Shown here: positions 56,520 to 64,000 of the stretch, one piece after another
How positions within the stretch are numbered: the first letter of the stretch is position 1
Layout: each line of letters opens with the position of its first letter
DNA from: Triplophysa rosa
Lineage: Eukaryota; Chordata; Actinopteri; Cypriniformes; Nemacheilidae
NCBI RefSeq assembly: GCF_024868665.1
Contig: NC_079900.1
Location: 20,957,509-21,021,508, forward strand
Length of the DNA stretch: 64,000 nucleotides
Direction: 5' to 3'
Made by a program: the position numbers and the translations under genes
Notes under the pieces: generated by a model
What the model was told of the DNA's origin: nothing
The model's database searches: none
What the model saw: only the letters and a program-made list of their open reading frames with translations

Positions 56520-57671
56520 TCAGACGAGAAGTCTCTCAATGGCCATCTGCACAGACTGAATCTGGGGCTTGAGCTGAGAACCTTCCTTAATAGTGACAGA
56601 TGTGGCAATGACGGGCCTGGAGACCCCGCACGCTCGACCCAAGGCCTGCTTGGAGCGCACAAACACGTACGGGACATTCTTGTCCTCGCATAGCAGAGGC
56701 AGATGAAGGATGATCTCCAGAGGTTCAGCATCTGCAGCCATCACAATAAACTCGGAGATTCCACGGTTCAGAGTTTTGGTGGCTACGATACATTCAAATA
56801 AACAAGGACAAAACAATCACTTTAACATTTTAACTTAAAGCACAAGCTTTGATAATTGCGTTGCGTTGATAAATCACATTGTCTTGAACAGATTAATATT
56901 AGACTAGGATGACTGGAACAAGAATATTTCATTACCTTCATTGGCCCCTTTTCTCAATTGTTTGTAATTGGATGCCTGTTGCACAAGGTCCAATATTGTT
57001 TTGGAAAGTGTGGCATCAGCCAGAGGATAAGCTTTAGGATTCACGTCTGATTCAGCCTGGAAGAAAACAGAATACATCAAACCGTGTGAGGCCTGTGCAT
57101 AAGCACAATAATATATGGCTCATATGTCCCCTTAAAAAAATGAACCATTGTTTAACTACAGTAACAATACTTTTCAGTGGTATTTGTAGTAAAATCAGTC
57201 ACCACAAATTTACCATTACTATAGTAACCAGTTCAACCATGACATTTGTAGTAAACCTTTGTATTATGGTAATACAGCACATTTCACTATAATAAAATCA
57301 TGGTTACATTTCCTGAGGGTCCTAACAAGCTTGTAAGCTAGGATTAGTTATTGTAATACAAACAGTGAGTATCTAACCTTTAATGAATTCCTATATAGGT
57401 AACTTTAAAGATTTGACACTGTGATGATGTGAACGCTGTAGTAAACCTCGTGGTGTATCACACGTGGGTAACTGGCCTAAGTTACACCACTAAACTTCAA
57501 TAAAAACACGACTAGGAATTTGATCGGAAAAATATGTATGTAAAGACAATAGTATACGGTAAACAGCACATAAAGAAACACTGTGCAATATGCATATGTT
57601 ATATCGAAGTTAACTAACTTAGTTGTAGAGTTAAGCACGAGTCAAGTTAGTGATAAAAGCATCTGTACCAT
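56520..57671 (-). CDS. snu13: SNU13/NHP2L1 15.5K RNA-binding protein, complete, 128 aa
   Basis: Binds the kink-turn of U4 snRNA in the spliceosomal tri-snRNP and of box C/D snoRNAs, nucleating Prp31 or Nop56/58 assembly (known for the family). Minus-strand CDS pieces: ATG alone at 57671-57669, then 57056-56936, then 56782-56520. Joined, they give 129 codons with stop, exactly the human length. The L7Ae-type core is clear: [16 protein letters not shown] (RNA-binding helix), [29 protein letters not shown] and ACGVSRPV, ending ERLLV. The exon joins are ATG|GTACAG, GAAG|GTAATG and TAG|CCACC. The ATG closing exon 1 is typical of this gene. It lies head-to-head with uqcrc2, whose ATG is ~1.06 kb away. 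It could be one of two fish paralogues. Confidence 0.93.
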
Positions 57672-58726
57672 TACTGCAAGTGGTGCTTCCGATCTCTGTA
57701 GAAATGTGAACCGTCCTCTCGGCGTGTGCTTCACGGAGGACAAAAAAAACTCCTTTGTTTAAATAGTGACAAACAAAGAGATATAAGAAAATGTCGTAAA
57801 CACTTTCGTACGCTCAACGAACAACGTGCGTCTTGTGTGAGACGGGAATGCATGGGGCGCGCTGCGTTACGTCATCAAAAAGAGACGGCCAACCTTCGGG
57901 GTTGTTGCTAGAAGCCGGCCGGGGTGCAAAATCTCGCCATATAATTACAATAAATTACATTAGCTAACGCCTACTCCTACTCCATTCTAGTCAAAACTAA
58001 CATTCTGGGCAAAGAACGGGCGAGTGCAAAACGGCGTTTTTGTGCGTTTTGCCTAGAAGGGATACAGCTACCTCCACTGGGCATGCTCACTTTAATACCG
58101 CATAAATTTTGTCACGCTTACAACAGTTAATTGCTATTTTTACTATTTTTATTGTAATGTTAGGTTTAGTGTTTGGGTAGGTGTAGGCACTAGCTAATGT
58201 ATATTATTGTAATTTTATGGCGAGATTTTGCATCCCGCCAGGATGTAGCCGTATGCCTTTTTTTTTTTTTTTTAGCTGTATCCCTTCTAGCCACAACTCA
58301 TAGGGAGGGATGATAACTTCCTTTTGGAAGTCGTTCCACTCAGAAGTGGTCCCAACTTGAGAGTGAAAGTAAATTATTGAAAATTTTGTAATTGTATACA
58401 GAACATAATTTTGTACTATACAAAATGGTTAAATTCAATAACATTTTGCCTTTTAATTAAGTATTTACTCAATATAAATAAATGATATAGTATAAAATTA
58501 TGTCTAATCCAATCAGAATGTCTATCCAATAACAACATTATATACTTAAAATAAATTGCATTTTAACATATTGACTACACCATGGACTTTAAAGCGATAA
58601 CCTGAGAACTGACAGGACGCCAGTGTTCCCATATATGGAGTGTCGCCGAAACGCACTGGATTGTGGGTAGGACGTCAGTTCGGCCATAACTGTCTTTCCC
58701 AGCGGCTGAAGGAGAGATTTGAAGTC
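57672..58726. other. shared upstream region of snu13 and uqcrc2 with a palindromic insertion
   Basis: The start of snu13 lies just right of 57671, and uqcrc2 begins at 58727. In between, 57910-58295 is an inverted-repeat element. The arms share GCAAAATCTCGCCAT...ATTACAAT against ATTGTAATTTTATGGCGAGATTTTGC. A second nested pair is CTAGAAGGGATACAGCTA against TAGCTGTATCCCTTCTAG. No TATA box was identified for either gene. Confidence 0.55.
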
Positions 58727-61700
58727 ATGACAGGTTTTAGAGGTTTCACTCATCTCTCCGTGAGTCCTCTTTCTCTCCGTCTGCATTGTCTTTTTAGTGT
58801 GTATAAATGGCGAGTTTAAAATAAACCCGAGTGTTTGACGATCAGCATACATGTGTCATTCGAGTGTTACAGGCTAGTGTTGCTAGTGCTAGTGTAGTGC
58901 AGTAATGAGCCGGTGGTTGACATACAGCCGCTTTCAACTTTCTTCTCCCGGCTAAATAGAATCATCATTTATACAGATCCTTCAGGCTTTTATTCTTGAT
59001 AATAATTTGCCCTGATGTTTCTTCCGGTTGTAGTTTATATTGTATGTTAATGTCCCTTGTTCTGTTGCGTGTATCAAGGTCAAGACACATTGATACTGTA
59101 CTTTCAGTGACAGACTGACCTCTCTAACAGGTATTTTACCTGAGAACATGCTGATCCAGGATGAGAATGCCATGTCAAGCACATTTGGAAATCTTGGGAC
59201 ATATGTCAAAATTGTATTAAATACGTCTGCTTTTCATCATTTAAAGCAGTGGTTCTTCTCAAACTTTTTCGTTTGTAAGGCCCCTTTGTGTAGGGTGCAT
59301 CGCTTTGGTGCCCCCAAATAAAGACTTATAATCTTAAACTTGAAATTTTAGTTAAGCCAATAACATATTCAGTTCTACAATGCTGAAACATCAATTGTTT
59401 TGGTTGGTTTGTTGGCTTATGTTTGATTGCATAAAATGTATGCTAAATTTCTATATTTTATAAAATGCCACAAAATCTATGGCCCCCTCGATCCATCTTG
59501 GGGCCCCCAGTTTGAGAACCACTGCTTTGAACTCCAAATTAAAATTGTTGATAATAAATGTGGGGTTAGAGGTTTGGAATTGTCATTTGGAAATTCGTGG
59601 ACATTCAATTTATGGATTTTTTTATAGGGAGTATAACAATTTATATATTCCAGGATGTAAAACACTGTGAGGACAGTCTCTAATATAATACATGTATAAT
59701 CTATATCAAGTTGTCTTTAATGAACTGGAGTTAAATTGGTCCTTAGAAGTGTTTATGAGGCCAGAGGTACTTTAACCAACTTAAAATACCCATAATACAC
59801 CTCTTCTCAACATATTTGAGGTCATTTATTTCATACGAGTTACATACTAAGTCTAACAAGAGTCTAACAAACCCCCAAACACTTAATGTGAACGATATTA
59901 ATAGTGATGCTTGCTTAAGCAGACAGCCCTGTTTTCCACAGAGACGTTGTTATGCCGCTGCTGCTAGGAGGAACGAGTCACTGAGTGAACCTCTGGCCAC
60001 CCGAAAACCTGCGACACCAGCCGTTTTCCCAGCCCAGGATGTTCAGGTGATTGAGGTTTGCTGATGTTATGAGCTCAGATAAGATGAAAGCCTTCACAGC
60101 ATCACGCTTTTTCTTTTCTTTTTTCACCATGTTTCATGGCTGTGTGGTTTAGGTGTCCAAGCTTCCCAGTGGTCTTCTCGTCGCCTCTCAGGAGAACTAC
60201 GCCCCAGTCTCTAAAATCGGGGTGTTTGTGAAAGCAGGCAGTCGCTATGAGACCACAGATAACCTGGGTGTCACTCACGTGCTACGATTAGCAGCCAATC
60301 TGGTATGTTCTGAGCTTTTAGAAATAATGTCACTGAATACATAATCATACAGCAAGTTGTATTCAGACGTTATGCGATTTATGAATGTGTCATAATGAAT
60401 TTGTTCTGTGTTTCAGACCACTAAAGGTGCATCTTCCTTCAAGATTTGTCAGGGTCTGGAGGCCGTAGGTGCTGGTCTGAGGTCAGTTATAGATTTACAT
60501 GAGACCTCCCTAAACACTTTCAGTTAGACAAACTCCAGCAAATCTCTCACTCTCATGTTTGCCTTGTTTCAGTGTGACATCATCGAGGGAACACATGGTT
60601 TATTCTCTGGACTTTCTGAGAGATGATTTGTGAGTGTCTCTTTTAAAACATGAGCTGAAGCTGGGCATGACAGCAATTATTTTATCTCACATTTTAATTG
60701 TGTTGTTTGGTCTCAAATTAAGCATGTAGGATTATACAGCCCTATTTGTATGTTAATTAATTTTAAAAATCATGGTCAAAAACACTTAAAATGGAACTAA
60801 ATTTAACATCTTAATTTGTAAAGCTCATAATTTTATACGTGCATTTAATTTTTCCTGTACGTTACCCATGCAGTGACACCGTCATAGAATACCTTGTCAA
60901 TGTGACCACTGCTCCTGACTTCAGGCCTTGGGAGCTTTCTGACATCTCCCCTAGAATCAAGATAGACAAGGCTGTAGCCGACCAGAGCCCACAGACAGGT
61001 ACAACCTTACACCTGCAGACTGTATAACAGCATGAAACGGTATAGAAGTTGCCATGATAACTGGCGTAAGTGTGATGCTCATGACAGGTGTTTCTCACAC
61101 AGGTGTTCTTGAGAAGCTGCATGAAGCTGCATATAAGAACGCTCTGTCCAACTCACTGTACTGTCCAGACTTCATGGTGGGCAAGATTGGCGTTGATCAC
61201 GTAAGTGACCGAAAGCTCATCTGTATGATTCAGTCTTCTTAAAGGAACAGTTCACACAAAAGTGAAAATTCTGTAATTTACTCGCCCTCAAGTTGTTCTG
61301 CTTGTAACCAAATCGTTTTTTGGCCACCAGTGACTACCATAGTAATTTTTTAAAATACATTTCTTTGTTCTGATGAACACAGAAGATATTTTGAAGAATG
61401 TAGGACAGCAAACAGTTCTGGGGCACTTTTGACTACAATTGTCATTTTTGTGGTTATAAGCATTTTTCCAAATATCTTTATCTGTGTTCATCAGAACAAA
61501 GACATTTATACAGATTTTGAACTCGAGGGTGAGTAAATGATGACAGAATTTTTATTTTTTGGGTGAACTGTCACTTTAAGTGTCTGAATACATAATGAGA
61601 CATAAGATGAGGTATATGTAAACACGTTCTCTTTCTGCTTTGAAACTGTAGCTGCAAAAGTTCTTTGTGAATCATTACACCAGTGCACGAATGGCTCTTG

Positions 61701-63893
61701 TTGGATTAGGTGAGTCTTTCATTTTGAATGCATATTTGTGCTCATAGGCTATGGTTGGGAACTGTGTCAATGGCGTTTGTTTTCATAAACAGTTTCCAGT
61801 GTGGACAGAACACCAGACTTTTCAAACAGATTACTTATGACTAACGCTAAATGAGCTAAGAACTGTTATTGTTTATATTGCATTTAGCATTTTAAATAGT
61901 TACAGATTTTTTTTTATCAGAATGTGCAATCAAAGTTGCATATGTTTTGTGGGAATAAGTTGTATTTTGTAAAATAGTTTCAATAAAATTTTACCTTACC
62001 TTTTATTTAATAAATAGTTAGCAGTTATTGGATTGCATTTGTGCTGCCTTGAAATCATTTTTTTATAGAAATTTAAAGTAACAAATGTATTTAATATAGC
62101 TGCAAGCAGCAATATGGGGCCAAGGCTCCGCAAGCGCAGCGAGGAGCCTCAATGGAGCAAAAAAGAGACACACGGAAAATCCGTGATGAAAAAGGGACAG
62201 GTCGAGAAGAATAGGTGAAAACAAACTCAAAGCACACAATTTACACACAAGCACAGAACACACCCACAGTCGGATTCGAACCACTGACCCCAAAGACTCC
62301 ATGCCAGTGACTTAGCGAGTCTCGCCACTGAGCCGACATCTCACAATCGGGGCTGCTGAGCAAAGCTATAAGAGGTGTAAGTAGCAATAGGTAACAATAA
62401 CCAAAGTTGCAGCTGTGACAGCGCACAGCCACAAGAACAATATGTACGTGAAAAACGCAATCACAACGTACACTTCATATATACAAGCAACACACGTGCC
62501 TCTCGGGATTCGAATCCGCGACCTTGCAGTCTAGGGTGAGCGACTCATTTGACATAGTGCACTCTGCCTGCCAAGGACAGCTTTCAGAGCTTCAAGCATC
62601 GACATAGGCCAATCCCCGAAGGGGCTGAAATGAGACAGTCGAGCAAATGTAACAGAAATACAGTGTACAGGAGAAACAGACGTCAGAAGTGACAATGAAA
62701 GCAAGAATATAATTTTGTATAGTAATGCACAAAACGTTACATCCAGTCAGAATAGATCAATATGAGAAAGAGACAATGTCATAGGCACAGTCAACTTTGC
62801 AGAGGTATTTCTCAAAAATCGCCCCAGAAATCAAAAATCAGTTCGGCCATTTCTGTGCGCCTCGGTTCAAAGTTCATATGAGCGGAGCTTGGAATAAAAT
62901 AGAACACTTTTGTCAAATGAACAGCGAAAAAATATGTTTTTCATATGCTTTACAATAAGTAAGGAACCGAATGTTAGAATATGACAAATTAGGCATCAAT
63001 GGAATCGGCACGGACCAAGAGAAATAATGATCGTCAGAAAACGTATTTCAGACAAAGCGTTCAAGAGTTATAGGCAATTATATAAAAGCATTATATCTTA
63101 TGAATGCTAGGTGGCGCTGTCTTGAAATTTCAAGGGCACGTTTGGGACAGTAATTCGGTGACTTTTGTGTCAAATTTGGTGGCGATATATCATACCATTC
63201 GAAAGACATCGCGGTTAATAACACATTTCAAAATGTTGGACCAATCGTGACAGAATCGTAATCACTGATAATCGCTGTTCCCAAATTTGGCATGGACCCC
63301 CAGTCCAAGGTGTCGATGACACGTACCAAGTTTCGTATTGATGAATCAAAGATTGGATGAGTTACAGCCACCAATACATTTTTGGGAAAAAACGCAATAC
63401 TGTACTTTTCAAGATGGCCGCTACTGTAATGGGCGGAGTCTTAATGTAACACTTGGAATGCGATGGGCGTGAGGAGTGCATGACATGTGCCGAGTAGAAT
63501 TACTGTGGATCGATGGGTTCAAAAGTTACAGCCGTTTGAAAAGTGCATTTTCGAACTGCTGGTGGCACTATAGAGTGAGTGCTAGAGACCCCATAATTGG
63601 TCACATGATTATTGAGGACCACCCCTATGAGTGTGCCAAATTTCATAATTTTCCTACGTACGGTTCATAGGGCTGCCATAGACTACCATTGGTTAAGAAG
63701 AATAATACCAACAGAAACAATAGTGGCCATAGCCCCTTCGGGGCTTGGCCCCTGAAAATATGTCACTATGAAGATGTGATTGTCTTTGTTTGTGAAGGGG
63801 TCAGTCATGATGTTCTTAAGAAGGTTGGAGAGCAGTTCTTAAGTGTCCATAAAGGAACCGGAGCAGCAGGGGCTAAAGCTGTATACCGTGGTG
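58727..63893 (+). CDS. uqcrc2: ubiquinol-cytochrome c reductase core protein 2, 5' nine exons (gene continues past window)
   Basis: Non-catalytic core subunit 2 of mitochondrial complex III, on the matrix side. Coding exons: 58727-58759, 59942-60046, 60153-60302, 60417-60481, 60573-60629, 60874-60998, 61103-61200, 61652-61709, 63798-63893; phases all join. The N-terminus ([11 protein letters not shown] followed by [10 protein letters not shown]) is an Arg-rich, acid-poor mitochondrial targeting sequence. Then come [61 protein letters not shown] and [14 protein letters not shown], all typical of UQCRC2. The M16 peptidase HxxEH motif is absent at VTHVLRL, as expected for core 2. The start was chosen because the 11-codon exon 1 ends phase 0 at a GTGAGT donor. 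A 2.1-kb intron before the last exon is mostly repeat. Confidence 0.9.
59247..59524. mobile_element. hAT-type MITE in uqcrc2 intron 1
   Basis: The ends CAGTGGTTCT..CTCAAACTTTTT and CCCCAGTTTGAGAACCACTG carry the CAGTGGTTCTCAAACT terminus typical of hAT-Charlie-like elements (known family). No 8-bp target duplication is obvious. Confidence 0.7.
61239..61579. mobile_element. AGTTCACCC-family MITE in uqcrc2 intron
   Basis: Left TTAAAGGAACAGTTCACACAA and right GGGTGAACTGTCACTTTAA are inverted ends. It starts 38 bp past the exon donor at 61201. Confidence 0.7.
62097..63753. repeat. dispersed GGGGCCAAGCC repeat, copy B, uninterrupted
   Basis: The partner of 46589-49545. It starts AGCTGCAAGCAGCAATATGG and ends CTTCGGGGCTTGGCCCCTG. 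Two tRNA-like stretches in reverse orientation lie at 62265-62340 and 62500-62575 (GGATTCGAACC and GGATTCGAATCC, with an upstream-paired CCACTGAGCC / A-box-like part). It ends only ~44 bp before the uqcrc2 acceptor at 63797. The class is unknown. Confidence 0.7.
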
Positions 63894-64000
63894 GTGAGTA
63901 CATCAATGACATATGTTTGAGCTGAATGGAAATTCTTTGTGTGTAATAAAGGTACAATTTAATGCATATTTCTTTTTAGAAACAAAACACTTTTATAGTG

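Noticed and set aside
62265..62340. tRNA gene candidate
   Set aside because: Box-like motifs are present, but the arms do not pair well by eye and the stretch is part of a repeat found twice; kept as a tRNA-like module.
1..64000. CRISPR array, rRNA, bacterial operon or prophage
   Set aside because: No regularly spaced direct repeats and no prokaryotic gene arrangement; the GACCAGC array at 6343-6840 has no unique spacers.

Overview
The window is nuclear DNA from a ray-finned fish, most likely a cyprinid. Four vertebrate genes with GT-AG introns sit in a dense background of teleost-type mobile DNA: a DIRS-type tyrosine-recombinase retroelement, two LINE fragments, a tRNA-derived SINE, many small inverted-repeat elements, and an endogenous retrovirus. 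No bacterial operons, rRNA genes or CRISPR arrays are present. The species assignment is inferred from gene sequence and repeat content.

Layout, left to right. Positions 137-4956 hold a decayed DIRS-like element on the minus strand, with terminal inverted repeats and an internal complementary region. Positions 5597-25968 (+) carry the 3' part of arhgap44 (RICH2 RhoGAP): 15 coding exons from the end of the BAR domain to a C-terminal PDZ ligand, including an 18-nt microexon and a symmetric 531-nt proline-rich cassette exon. Positions 25969-31608 are 3' UTR or intergenic and contain a ~770-bp fold-back element. After a 100-N gap, 31709-37836 holds the 3' half of an endogenous retrovirus. It has two different full-length envelope-type ORFs (582 and 581 aa) flanking two small ORFs that look related to each other, then a polypurine tract and an LTR-like segment.

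Positions 40654-54824 (+) are a BTB-BACK-kelch gene of 10 coding exons (621 aa) whose introns contain two LINE fragments and several fold-back elements. Positions 56520-57671 (-) are snu13 (15.5K, complete, 128 aa). From 58727 (+) runs the 5' half of uqcrc2, head-to-head with snu13 and leaving the window after 63893.

The four host genes have unrelated jobs: membrane and actin GTPase control, a probable ubiquitin-ligase adaptor, spliceosome/snoRNP assembly, and mitochondrial complex III. They are neighbours, not a pathway. All splice junctions listed were read by eye and join in frame. The most unusual item is the retroviral locus, with two CX6CC envelope genes and a pair of unknown accessory ORFs arranged env-acc-acc-env. 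Its 5' part is hidden by the assembly gap.
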